Below are positions 34,105-44,062 of a stretch of 64,000 bases of DNA, piece after piece. The translations under genes and the position numbers were made by a program. The notes under the pieces are model-generated. The model was not told where the DNA came from and searched no databases. It saw only the letters and a list, made by a program, of their open reading frames with translations. Position 1 is the first letter of the stretch; each line of letters opens with the position of its first letter. The stretch is from Catenaria anguillulae PL171 (lineage: Eukaryota > Blastocladiomycota > Blastocladiomycetes > Blastocladiales > Catenariaceae): contig MCFL01000036.1 of the NCBI GenBank assembly GCA_002102555.1, positions 186,001 to 250,000 on the forward strand, read 5' to 3'.

Positions 34105-36075
34105 CTAGTTCTTCTTGACATCAATATGGTACTCCCTCAGCTGTCCCTCGCCCACCACACTCGGGCTGCCCACCATCGCCTCGGCGCCCGAGCTCTTTGG
34201 GAACGCAATCACATCGCGAATCGACGGCCTGTCTAACATGACACTCATCAACCGGTCAAACCCGATCGCAATTCCGCCATGCGGCGGACAGCCGTACCGC
34301 AACGCATCCAGCAAATGCGCAAACTGCCTCGTCTGCGCCTCGCCCATACCGAGCAACTCAAACACCCTTTGCTGCAGCTCGTGCTGGTGGATACGAATGG
34401 ATCCGCCGGCAATTTCAAACCCGTTGAGAACCAAATCGTAGTGTTGGCCGCGGACCGCGCCGGGGCGGGTCGAAAGCAGTGGCAGGTCCGAGGGGTGCGG
34501 GGCAGTAAACGGGTGGTGGGTCGCAGACCATTGCGCGTCATTGGCGCCCAAGGCATACGCGGGCTTGTCGTCGAGGGCCACGGGCGTCAGCAGCGGAAAC
34601 CCTTGGACCCATTGGAAGGCGAATGGGCGCGAGGGCGTTGGGCGAAGCGTGGAGGGCAGGTGTGTGAAGAGGAATTGCGTGCGCCAGGTGCCAAGCGCGG
34701 TGGAACCCCCGCGAAGGTGTTTACCTTTGCGAAGGTGCAGGAAAGCCAGGTCGCCTGCTGGGTAGGGCCAGCGGGCTGTTGGGGACAAGTACGGTAAAGT
34801 TGGCGCGGATCCCTTGGATTTCACAACCGTCACGCCGAGTGCTTTGGCGGCCGCAGCGAGCTTCTTGACCTCAGCACCCGACAGCGGATACTTGTCGGCA
34901 GGCACATGAATCACATCGAGCGAATGCGTCTCACTCATCTCGGGAGTTAACAAGTCGTCAACTTGGCGAATCTCGCACACGCCCGCAAACCGAAAATCGG
35001 GCTTGTCCGAGCCAAATCTTGCCATGACCTCGTCGTACGTAAACACGGGAAAGTCCCTTTGAGTGTCCAACTTGATGCCCAAACACTCGTCAAACGCCTT
35101 GACCATGACATCCTGCACAATGCCACGAATCGTTGGCGGGTCTGCCCACGCCACCTCCAGATCCACCTGCGTAAACTCTGGCTGCCGGTCTGCGCGCTGA
35201 TCCTCGTCTCGATAACAACGGGCAAACTGGAAGTACCGGTCAAATCCGGACGCCATCAGCAGCTGCTTGTACTGCTGCGGCGACTGGGTCAGGGCATAGA
35301 AGAGGCCTGGGCGGCGGGTCGGTACGAGAAACTCACGGGCGCCTTCGGGTGTGGACTTGAAGAGCGTTGGCGTTTCGATTTCGGTAAAGTTGTGTGCGAG
35401 CAGAGCAGTGCGGATCGAGTGCATGGCGAGCGACCGCGTGCGGAGTGCAGATTGCAGAGCGGGCCGGCGCAGATCGAGGTACCGGTGTTTGAGACGAGCG
35501 TCTTCGCTGGGTAGAGAGTCGGGTGGGCCAAACAAGTGCACAGGCAGCTTGGCCGCCCGATTCACAACCTCCACACTATCCACTTCCAACTCCTGCGTCT
35601 GCTTATCCCCAGCGGGGCGAGGAACTACTTTGCCCTTGACGGCGACTACGGATTCAAGCGACGCCTGCGAATCAAACTGCTTGACCAGGTCGGGCCGATT
35701 GCGGAGAACAAGCTGCACTTTGCCCGTGCCGTCACGCAGCACAATAAATGTGAGCTCTGGAGACAGTTTGCGGATGGATTCGACCCAGCCTGTGAGCGCA
35801 ATGGCCTTGCCCGAGTGTTGAGAGAGCGAGACGTGGCCGCAGAAGGTTGTGCGAGTGTATGGCGACACGGGATCGTCAACGGGCGTTGCCGGTACAATGT
35901 GGGAGTTGCCGAAAAGTGCTGCGTCTTGCTCGTTCGGTCTTGGTACGGCCGCGAAACGCAAATGGCGGGCGGAAGCGGCTGCCGCCCGCAACGGCCGCAC
36001 GCTTTGGTGGCGAATGACTGGAACGAGCAGGTGGAGACAGATCATGGTAGTAGTCGATGCGCCATGGAAATGCAA
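34105..36075 (-). CDS. DARS2: Mitochondrial aspartyl-tRNA synthetase
   Basis: Class IIb synthetase charging mitochondrial tRNA-Asp; 656 aa, single exon. The N-terminus is Arg/Ala-rich (mitochondrial targeting). The OB-fold anticodon domain contains GWVESIRKLSPELTFIVLRD. Motif 1/hinge: RLKHRYLDLRRPALQ. Motif 2: FQFARCYRDEDQRADRQPEF. A bacterial-type GAD insertion domain (~370-500) marks it as organellar rather than cytosolic. Motif 3: GGIAIGFDRLMSVMLDRP, then the closing IAFPKSSGAEAM. Start at 36075; the Met at 36045 also gives a plausible presequence. It is tail-to-tail with the DHX16 gene, with under 70 bp between stops. Confidence 0.93.
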   Translation of the reverse strand: MHFHGASTTTMICLHLLVPVIRHQSVRPLRAAAASARHLRFAAVPRPNEQDAALFGNSHIVPATPVDDPVSPYTRTTFCGHVSLSQHSGKAIALTGWVESIRKLSPELTFIVLRDGTGKVQLVLRNRPDLVKQFDSQASLESVVAVKGKVVPRPAGDKQTQELEVDSVEVVNRAAKLPVHLFGPPDSLPSEDARLKHRYLDLRRPALQSALRTRSLAMHSIRTALLAHNFTEIETPTLFKSTPEGAREFLVPTRRPGLFYALTQSPQQYKQLLMASGFDRYFQFARCYRDEDQRADRQPEFTQVDLEVAWADPPTIRGIVQDVMVKAFDECLGIKLDTQRDFPVFTYDEVMARFGSDKPDFRFAGVCEIRQVDDLLTPEMSETHSLDVIHVPADKYPLSGAEVKKLAAAAKALGVTVVKSKGSAPTLPYLSPTARWPYPAGDLAFLHLRKGKHLRGGSTALGTWRTQFLFTHLPSTLRPTPSRPFAFQWVQGFPLLTPVALDDKPAYALGANDAQWSATHHPFTAPHPSDLPLLSTRPGAVRGQHYDLVLNGFEIAGGSIRIHQHELQQRVFELLGMGEAQTRQFAHLLDALRYGCPPHGGIAIGFDRLMSVMLDRPSIRDVIAFPKSSGAEAMVGSPSVVGEGQLREYHIDVKKN

Positions 36076-36488
36076 AGAGTCTTCATGGACCGCAAGTAGG
36101 TGTGTGTTGCATGAATGAAAATTTTAGTTGGAGCAGAAACACTCCAAAGTCAATCGCCAAATTATCGCACTCAAGCGTGCTATGCTATGTAGACGGCAGG
36201 GAGCATGTCCGATTCAAGTCCGGCCACTTCGCCCCCTCCAATGTCCATCATCGCTCAGATCCCCGTTTGGATGCAGCCAGTGCAAGTGATACGGGCGGCC
36301 GTTGTCAGTTGGCCAAGTCGAGTTGGGAAGCATGGACAAGCTACTATCGTCACACAATTATTCAGCAGAATCTGGAGTCGTGTATGCAATTGGTTCCATT
36401 CTCAAAATTTGATAATCATGTGACACTCTACACTGACAATAAATAACCCACCGAGCTCTCGACGCCCTGTCGTATCTCTCGCATCGCC
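36076..36488. other. Intergenic
   Basis: About 410 bp between the AspRS start and the 3' end of a 7TM gene, both on the minus strand. No gene seen. Confidence 0.5.
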
Positions 36489-38252
36489 TCACTTGCCTTT
36501 CCGCGGCACGGTCACCACCTCAACGGAACTCCTTCGCGACGACTCCTCTGCGATGACTTGCGGCTGACCCGACCCCTTTCGCGACTGATGTTGCTGTTGC
36601 TGTTGCTGCAAATGGAGCCCAGACCGCGGGGATGATCCCTGGACAAGCGACGGTAACTTGACCTGATGTCCCTCACCCTGCCCTTGCCGCGCATTCGACA
36701 CAATGGTCCCGTCGGCCCTTAAACATGTAGGCGCGGACCGGAGGACTGTCGGACTCGCCGCTTGTCGCATGGTTCCCACCGCAACCTGATTCGACATTCT
36801 TCTTGCGCCTGCTTGCTCTGACGCACGCCTTGATCCACCTCCCATCGCCCGTCCGAGCGTCTGCCGAATGGTCGAAAAGAAACTGAAATGCGCACTCACC
36901 GTCTCCCAACTCTGTTCATTCTGTCGCTTGGCGGCCACGCGTGCCAGTGACTCGAATGACGCATCGGCCCAGCACCCGAGAATGCCAAGCAGGCTCATGA
37001 GTGTTGCGGATCGAATTGGACCAATGAATGGGCCCTGTGCGGAGATGCCCAGGACACCAATCCATGAGAGTGTAAGAAGCAACGTGAGGATGAGAAAAGA
37101 GCGCGAGAGTGGATAGGCGAGTTGCTGTGACGGCGCGGTATGCGATACAGGTGTGTGTTGGGAAGACGGAGCGGCAGATGGTGGGCACATCGGCCCGACC
37201 GAATCAAATGTTGTTGGCGAATGTGACTTGAGGTTGATTGACGAGCCTGTTGCACGCTTGGCCATCTTGGACAACTGAGATGCGAGCGTATTGCTGGAGA
37301 GAATGTCCGCGCTCCGTGATTGTGATTCTCTGCCATGTACGTCAACAGCATCCAATGATGGAAGTACCGTCGTGCACACGCTCGTTTGCGTCTGGACATT
37401 GAACGTGGTTGAGTTGAGATGATTGCCCGAATCCGATAGCGTATTCTGGCTTGGGCCTGGAAAGAACGACGCCGTGCTACTGGCGGCCATGCCCGACACA
37501 CTAATGCGTGGCGCTGGCGGAAGTTCACCCTGCGTCTGAGTGGTTGTTGTCTTGGATGTTCGCACCAAGTACGCGAGGGCCCAAACCGACGCCCCAAACA
37601 CCAAGAGAGGCAGAATGATGACAATCATCGAGACTTCACTCGACACATATGGCGAGGTCGACCACAGCTCGGCGTGCTCGCTTCGTGGCCCGGCCGCGAG
37701 CAACGCCGCGATAATTTCACCGCCGCTGATTCCAATCGCCAACGACACGCCAAAGCACAGCATAAACGCGATCGCGAGCAGTCGCCACCTTCGCCGTGCG
37801 CAATGTTGGCCCACAATAAAGATGCAACGATGAACGATGGCAAATACAATCAAAGGGTTTGTAGTTGACGACGTTGCCACGTAAATCACTCGGTAGACCA
37901 ATGGGTCTGCTTCATGAAGCAGCCAGAGCGACCCAAAGTAGAAGATGTGATTTAACGAATCGACAATCAAAAGAATGCTGGCATAGAACAGGAGCCGGAA
38001 ACGTCGCTCAAGAGAACGAATAGCTGATTCATGTGAGACATATTGCCGGAAGCGATTGGGAAATGCGCGTGCAAAGAGTGCGAGGGCCAAATGAGTGGAT
38101 ATCAGCAACGTTATGGTGCTGACTATGGCCGACGAAATGCATGTGGCCACGCTCAGGTTGCCTGGTCGCACAGCCAAGTTCATGATGTCGTTCATCGATT
38201 TTGTCGTGAAAAGTGCATGTCGAGGCGAAAAGGGGCCAGTGGATGGAATCAA
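36489..38252 (-). CDS. Seven-transmembrane protein with long third cytoplasmic loop
   Basis: Single-exon, 587-aa membrane protein with GPCR-like topology. Hydrophobic helices: AIVSTITLLISTHLALALF, LLFYASILLIVDSLNHIFYF, a helix around NPLIVFAIVHRCIFIV, LLAIAFMLCFGVSLAIGISG, MIVIILPLLVFGASVWALAY, then a Ser/Thr/Gln-rich loop of ~160 residues, SFLILTLLLTLSWIGVLGIS and ATLMSLLGILGCWADASF. A long Ser/Arg/Gln-rich tail with a short poly-Gln run follows. No diagnostic GPCR family motif is visible; it shares topology but no obvious sequence blocks with the 7TM gene at 10416-11639. The start at 38252 is the first Met; the Met at 38198 is also possible. Confidence 0.75.
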   Translation of the reverse strand: MIPSTGPFSPRHALFTTKSMNDIMNLAVRPGNLSVATCISSAIVSTITLLISTHLALALFARAFPNRFRQYVSHESAIRSLERRFRLLFYASILLIVDSLNHIFYFGSLWLLHEADPLVYRVIYVATSSTTNPLIVFAIVHRCIFIVGQHCARRRWRLLAIAFMLCFGVSLAIGISGGEIIAALLAAGPRSEHAELWSTSPYVSSEVSMIVIILPLLVFGASVWALAYLVRTSKTTTTQTQGELPPAPRISVSGMAASSTASFFPGPSQNTLSDSGNHLNSTTFNVQTQTSVCTTVLPSLDAVDVHGRESQSRSADILSSNTLASQLSKMAKRATGSSINLKSHSPTTFDSVGPMCPPSAAPSSQHTPVSHTAPSQQLAYPLSRSFLILTLLLTLSWIGVLGISAQGPFIGPIRSATLMSLLGILGCWADASFESLARVAAKRQNEQSWETVSAHFSFFSTIRQTLGRAMGGGSRRASEQAGARRMSNQVAVGTMRQAASPTVLRSAPTCLRADGTIVSNARQGQGEGHQVKLPSLVQGSSPRSGLHLQQQQQQHQSRKGSGQPQVIAEESSRRSSVEVVTVPRKGK

Positions 38253-38791
38253 TGCGTGTGGTCAACGAGGGAGGAGCGCAAAAGCGATGCGGACAACGCG
38301 TGACACCGAGTTTGCAGACCTCATCACTCAACACCAACCTGTTGTGTGAGGAATCTTTCTTGCTCAGGCATGGAATACCTAGGCGGCGCGCGATCTCATC
38401 TACGACTTGCTCAGCTCACCAATACCCACGAGCTTGCAGTGAACCACTGTCGTTTGTGACGAACCTGTGATTGGCTCACAATGCCGTTGTCGATGTTGTT
38501 TGTCGCGTTGATTCCAAAGCCAGGGTGAAGCGAGCAAGGCTCAATGATTCTGGCTGTGGGATTCTGCTCGTAATGGGAACAGTGAGCTCTCGCCTGTGCT
38601 CAGATGCGTAGAGAATCGGATGTGTAGTATCTATTGCAAACGAGTCGAATGTCTCTCATGCAGGCTTCTGAAAACTATCGATCACTTTTCGCACACCTGT
38701 CACTATTCATCGTATTTATGAGGACATTGACAAACGACAGAGATGGCAAACAATCCGACAAGATTGAAACAGCATGGAGCAGTGGCCAAAT
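38253..38791. other. Intergenic
   Basis: About 540 bp between two minus-strand genes. Only short frames; nothing supported. Confidence 0.6.
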
Positions 38792-40809
38792 TCAAGGCAG
38801 TCCACTTGACAGCCACCAACGAACAATCTCGGCCCGCTTCTCTTGAGAGACGAAAGGCGTAAACTTGAGTGCCCGCTTGGAATACTTGAGTGGGACAATG
38901 CCCGACGATTCCCACCATTCCAACACCTCCAGATGGCCATTGCGACTCGCATTGTCCATGGCGGCGCTGGTATACTTGAGCAGCGGGTGATCGTCTTCAT
39001 CGTTGTCGCAGTCTAGGGCTCGTGCGTGCGCCAAGGCAAATTGTTTCCAGCAATCCAGCAAGTCCAATTTTCCATCGGCACTGGCTTGATCAATGGCAAT
39101 CGACGTGTACTCGAAATCGGAGCGGTCGCTGGAGAGCCACCAATTCAAGACGCCGGGGTCGGTGATTGAGTCAAGACAAGTTGTTTCGGGCTCGCCATTT
39201 GGATGCTGGGGCGGTTGTTCAATGACCTTGTCCCACCATTCCAACAGGGCAACCGACTGGGAGAACGACCGATTCGACTTTGGTTGCGGGAAATCAAAAG
39301 CAGATGGGTATCTACGCCGAATCCATTCCAAGACGTGAATGTAATCAGAGGCTCTTCGCGTATCAAAGTAGCGCAAAACACATGGAACCAGCTTGTCGGC
39401 GACAGCATTTGCTCGTGCACCTTCATCCAAAGAGCTCCGCACCGGATCATTCGAGAGCCACTCCAGTACTTGCCACCTTCCTTTCCGGATGGCACCATCA
39501 ACGCATGAATGAAACGTGTGTCGGTCCAATGTGATGCCGTTTTTAACCAACCAGTCCAACACGGCCACATATCCATTCTGCGAGGCACACAGAAGACAGT
39601 CTTGAATCTGCATGCAACTGAGATCGCCAATTGCCATGGTCGCAAATTTCTTGCCCCAAAGCAACGCCGGCGGGCTTTCCAGTCGGTTGACAATCCAGTT
39701 GAGACAATCCACAGACCCGACCAAACTCGCCTTGAGAAACATGCACACCAACTTATCGGCCTCCCTGACGGCACTCTGCTCTGCAACATCGAGTCGCTCG
39801 TAGCACCATTCCACATACTCAACATCAGCACGCTCAAATGCCCGCAAGAACAACTCGAGTGTAACTTGAGAAATGCAAGTGTCCAACAGCCACTGGGCAA
39901 GTACCTTGTCCTTTTTGTGGTGCATGGCCCACATGACCCCGTCATTACCTGGGATGCGCACCTTGTGTTGCGCCAACCACTCGAGCGAGTTGCGCATATC
40001 CTTGTCAATCAAATCACCAACAAGATAGCGTTCAAATCTGTTCACGAGACTCTTTGGCTCATGCTCCAGCATCCAATCCAGCACATGCACATTACCACAT
40101 CGAAGCGCATCTATCGCCATGTGCTTGGTGTATGGATCGGTTGTCCAGTTGCGTCCAACTGCATCCTTGTTTGCAAGCAACCAATCAAGGACGTCGAGTC
40201 GACCCGATTTGCCAATACAGTCGAGAAATCCCTTGGCCTCGGTGGGCGACCGAGTATCAAAGCAGCCAGACTGGAGCCACCAGTCCAAGACATGTACATG
40301 GCCGGCCTTGGCCGCCCCGCGAAGTGCTTCGCTGCCGAATCGCAGCGGCAAACCCAATTCATTCGTCCACCATTCCAGCACATCCAACGGCCCAATGCAG
40401 AGGCGCGGTCCATGGCCTCTGTCCAGTACTTGAGCGGCAGCTTGTCTTGATGCGCAACCCACCAGTTCAGTACAGCAATATGCCCTCGCTCGCTCGCCAA
40501 ATGCATGGCCTTGTCCGTGTAATGCAACACGAGCGACTCGGAGTACTCGGGCAGCTGGCTCATGCGCACCATGAGATTGAGCAACTCAACGTCGCCGCAC
40601 GCACTTGCGTGGTCCATGTCGACCCAGACTTGCCGGGCAATTGCGGCTTTCGTGACCTCGGGCAACACCGAGCGCAGCGCAACGTTGAGGTACGGCGCTT
40701 GTTTGGCAGCGTCGGAGCGGCGAATGTAGCGGATGGAGCGGATGGCGGCCACGAGGACAGATTCGGCGAGCTCGAGCGGAAGCGTCGGACAGATTTCGGA
40801 TGAGTTCAT
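38792..40809 (-). CDS. VLDWW-repeat (ankyrin-like) protein
   Basis: About 672 aa built from a dozen or more degenerate ankyrin-like repeats of ~35-50 residues with the signature A-x-x-x-G-H-x-x-V-L-(D/E)-W-(W/L) (e.g. GHIAVLNWW, GPLDVLEWW, KAGHVHVLDWWLQSG, GNVHVLDWMLEHE, NGYVAVLDWLVKN, GHLEVLEWWESSG). An F-box-like N-terminal helix region (LPLELAESVLVAAIRSI) precedes the repeats. Such proteins are likely protein-interaction adaptors; substrate unknown. One base is missing at the CCC of 40391-40393, which joins residues ~1-137 to the remaining ~535. Start chosen at 40809 by analogy with the related gene at 20141; the Met at 40866 is also open. Confidence 0.75.
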
Positions 40810-41138
40810 CGTGTCATTGCCTTGAGTCGAATCAACATTGGACGGTGGTTGCATGGGACGATGCACAAAAATGCGGTTCGGGCAACATGGGCGGCGCGCG
40901 GCCTTGACGATGTGGATTGCAATTGACTCGACCGGGACCAGTGGGACAAGGGCGCGCCGACGACTTTGAAATGGGCGAGCTCTTGCAGTCCACGGTGTCG
41001 GCCTGGCCGTCGATCCGATCTTGCATCATCATTGGACACCGTCACTGGTCGAGTTTTTGTCGTGATTGGTGTTGGTGTTGATGTTTGGTTGTCGCACCGA
41101 TTCGTCTTTCTTCTCGGTGTGAGCATTTGTCAACAGCC
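40810..41138. other. Intergenic, divergent promoters
   Basis: About 330 bp between divergent starts. No distinct motif noted. Confidence 0.5.
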
Positions 41139-42018
41139 ATGAATCGCATTCCATTACCAAGGATTTCGCCGGCCACTGCGGTCACGGTCAGTGCTCGGCC
41201 TCAACCCCCATTGCCCGCCCGCCGGCAACAGAGTCATCCATCGTCTCAATGCGCTTCCGTCGCTTTGCAACCGAGCCAACCCGCCCCAGCCAGTCCGCCG
41301 CTCGCTCGGCCAAGTCAATCGTCCATTGAACTCGCGCTCAACATCCCGCCAGCCCCTCCTTCCATCAATGCCTTCATGCAAGTGTCCAATCAGCTTCCAG
41401 TCCGGCACCGCAGCCGCCGGCTAACCTCCGACACCGGACCCGGATCCGTGGGATGCGACCCGCACAACGCTGCAGGCGTTCTGGTCCCGGTACGGCAACT
41501 ACGTGTATGCGTACCTGGTGTGGTCAGTTGTCGGGTCGTTGGCCTTGAATGTGTTGTGGACCAGGCAGGAGCGCGAAGAGTTGGAGGATACGGCCATGGT
41601 CAAGATTCGCAAACTGGAGCGCCAACTCAAGGCGGTCGAGGACGAGTTGGCGGTCAAGTTGGGTGCCGTGGAAGTGGACCGTCATGGCAAGGGAATGCAG
41701 ACGCCAACGGTGGGCACGGCGCAAGTAGCGGCGACGGCGGCTTGGTACTTGCCTTGGACGTGGTTCTCATCAAGTGCGCCCATCACCGCCCCCGATTCAT
41801 TGACTGTGGCTGGCCCTGTTGTCGGCCAAGTCCAGGATGACCAGGGACGGCAACTTGTCCCTTCAACAGATCGAGAAGTGGCGATCCCAGGGACCAAAGC
41901 CAAGGAGAATGCCGAAACGGAGCAACCCGAGTCGATTGTGGCTACATTTTCCGCGAATCCTTCTTCCACTCACCCCGCCACACCTCGCCGACATCGCTCT
42001 TCGGTGACATTGTACTAG
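41139..42018 (+). CDS. Single-pass membrane protein with coiled coil, unknown
   Basis: Roughly 293 aa of unknown function. The N-terminal ~95 residues are Pro/Ser/Gln-rich. Then comes a segment reading FWSRYGNYVYAYLVW, a hydrophobic helix (LVWSVVGSLALNVLW), a short charged coiled coil (REELEDTAMVKIRKLERQLK and following), and a Pro/Ser/Thr-rich tail. To connect the two halves two single-base additions are needed, near 41400-41401 and at the CC of 41425-41426. This gives a Pro-rich linker. A splice explanation was not found. The membrane and coiled-coil part alone is open from 41503. Confidence 0.55.
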
Positions 42019-42511
42019 ATTGTTTCTCTACCATCCAAAGCGGCTACGGTTATGTATTTATCCATGTATCATTTGATATGCTTCTTTTCATGCGTGCGAG
42101 TGTGGGTGCGGTTTCACATTGCGCACGACTCATGGCATCTCACCCTCCCTGGTACCGCGATATCGCCGCCTGCATTCAAGACCTGATGATCGAGCTGCCA
42201 GCTACAAGACGATGCCGCATGAATATAATACCATCATCACAATGTGCTGCGAAACCTATGTGATGCTTGCAAAAGTTCAAAATCAAGACTTGCAGAAAGC
42301 ACAGAAACGGATGCAATACATAGGCCCAAGACATCGATACAAGTGCAAAGCAGAAAGCACCAAGACACGCTGGGAAAGCAACGGGAGAGGGTGTGCGAAA
42401 TACAAATACAAATACAAATACAAGCTGCAAACCGAAGCTCCAACAACGTCTAAACTATGGTCATCTCCTCGCGCCTCAAGGTTGCTACCACCACTTTACG
42501 AATCATCTGTT
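42019..42511. other. Intergenic with a short hexamer repeat
   Basis: Convergent spacer of about 490 bp. It contains the AAATAC repeat listed separately; no gene. Confidence 0.6.
42398..42424. repeat. (AAATAC)4 repeat
   Basis: Four tandem copies of AAATAC in the intergenic spacer downstream of the Kre9-like gene. Confidence 0.85.
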
Positions 42512-43238
42512 TTACATCATGGCCAACACGGCAACAGGCACGGCCGCCGCCGCCGCTGCCGCCGAAATACCAACCTGCACTCCCACCAAAGCGCCAGAGT
42601 CTTTGGGACTGGCCGTGGCCGATGGCGTAGCCGTCTGCCTGGTCGCCGTGACCGTAATCGTGGTTGTGGACCGCGTGGCCGTGGTTGTTGTTGTGGCACT
42701 GGCGGCCGTTGCCGAGCCGGTCGTTGTCGTGGCCGTGTTGATAAAGTTGGACTGCTGCCCCGATCCACCAGTGACTGGGAACACGGCAGAGTACCGGAAT
42801 GTGGAGGTGGGCTGGCCGATCCATTCCCATTTGAGGGCATAGTCGTCGCCGTTGACAATGGTTTGCGGGACTTGCCATTGCTGGGTACCGGCTTCAGGGC
42901 GAACAGATGAGAAGATTTCGGCGACAGGGGTCATGTTGTTGACGTTGCCGTTGACCTGGTACGTATACATGAGGTGAAGCACAGGAATGTGTGAGACGAT
43001 GCCACAACGACTCAATCATGGGTGAAACACATGGTATACATACCTTCATGAGCACAATCTTGCCGAGCGTTCCATCGGGGACGCCCTGAGCGTTCTGGTC
43101 AACGGACCAGGTGAGGGTGACGGTCGAGCCGGCGCGCCAGGGACCGTTAGGAGTATTGAGGGTGACTTGCGTGGCGTTGGCGGCCAGGGCAACGAGGGCG
43201 AGGCCGAGGAGGGCGACCGAGGCGAGCGAGGGGGTCAT
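42512..43238 (-). CDS. GPI-anchored Kre9/Knh1-type cell-wall protein
   Basis: Small secreted wall or surface glycoprotein, 212 aa, two exons (43044-43238, 42512-42955; intron 88 nt, donor GTATGT). Signal peptide MTPSLASVALLGLALVALAA. A Kre9/Knh1-like beta domain follows, starting VTLNTPNGPWRAGSTVTLTW and closing with VNGDDYALKWEWIG. Then a Thr/Ser/Ala-rich stalk of ~50 residues for O-glycosylation, and a hydrophobic C-terminus (GISAAAAAAAVPVAVLAMM) fitting a GPI-attachment signal. Proteins of this family are linked to beta-1,6-glucan or wall assembly in yeasts; in early-diverging fungi the role is inferred. Confidence 0.85.
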
Positions 43239-44062
43239 GGTCAGCTTGTTTCACAGAGTGGCTGCTGGTTTGGTGCGCATATGGGTACATGGATAGGGGA
43301 GGCTTTGGGCGGGGAGAGGCCAAACTTTTCAGTGTTTTTCGCCTTCTGAGTCCGACCGAAATTTTTTCAATATGTTGCTGTCTCGATCGGCCACGACTCT
43401 GAAACGTGTTGATGAAAAACAAAACAGCCAAAGTTCTAGAACAAGGCTAAACCGGACCCAGCCGGATGCCGAGCCAATCATGAGGCAATGAGAGACCGCT
43501 GTTGCCTCGCCCAAAACGGTGGCGGGTGGCTTGACATCCATGCGCTGGTTGCATCAACCACGTGTGGACTTGTTCGGGTCCGCCTAGGTGGTCTGGCAGC
43601 AGTCGGGCGGCATCCATGCGACAACCGCCTTGCTTGGCCATGCAATGCTGGGGAGGAAACGCGGCCAAATCCAACTCGTGGTCGAGCGTTTGTTTACACG
43701 CCAAGTCCAACAGCACCAACAATAATCGTTCTGTCTCACCTGGTCTCACTTGATCGCGTTTGAGGAGGAGCTTAATCAAGGTTGGGTGGGAGCGAGTTGG
43801 CCAGCGCCGCCAGCGCAACGAACATGAGGGAAGGATTCCTGCCGAAGGAAGCGGCACTGCACTGCGCCCGAGTCCGCCCTGCAATCCGTGAAGCTCGTCC
43901 CAACTGGATCAAGGTAACCAGTCACGTGACTGCAGATGATGGAGCCAGCCTGCACATTGGCGACATCCTTCCGTTATTCCGTTAGCAACTCTCGCCCGTG
44001 TGGCTGCGTACATTCAGGCAAGCGGCCAAGGCATCGACTGCAACGTAACCAACTAACGCCTA
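43239..44062. other. Intergenic, divergent promoters
   Basis: About 820 bp between the Kre9-like gene and LAS1. A 145-codon minus-strand open frame (43447-43884) lacks any protein-like pattern and is not called. Confidence 0.6.

Noticed and set aside
36190-36225. tRNA-like B-box (GATTCAAGTCC)
   Set aside because: No matching A-box or cloverleaf stems could be drawn around it.
43447-43884. 145-codon minus-strand frame between the Kre9-like gene and LAS1
   Set aside because: Composition and codon pattern look random; no domain, start context or splice support.
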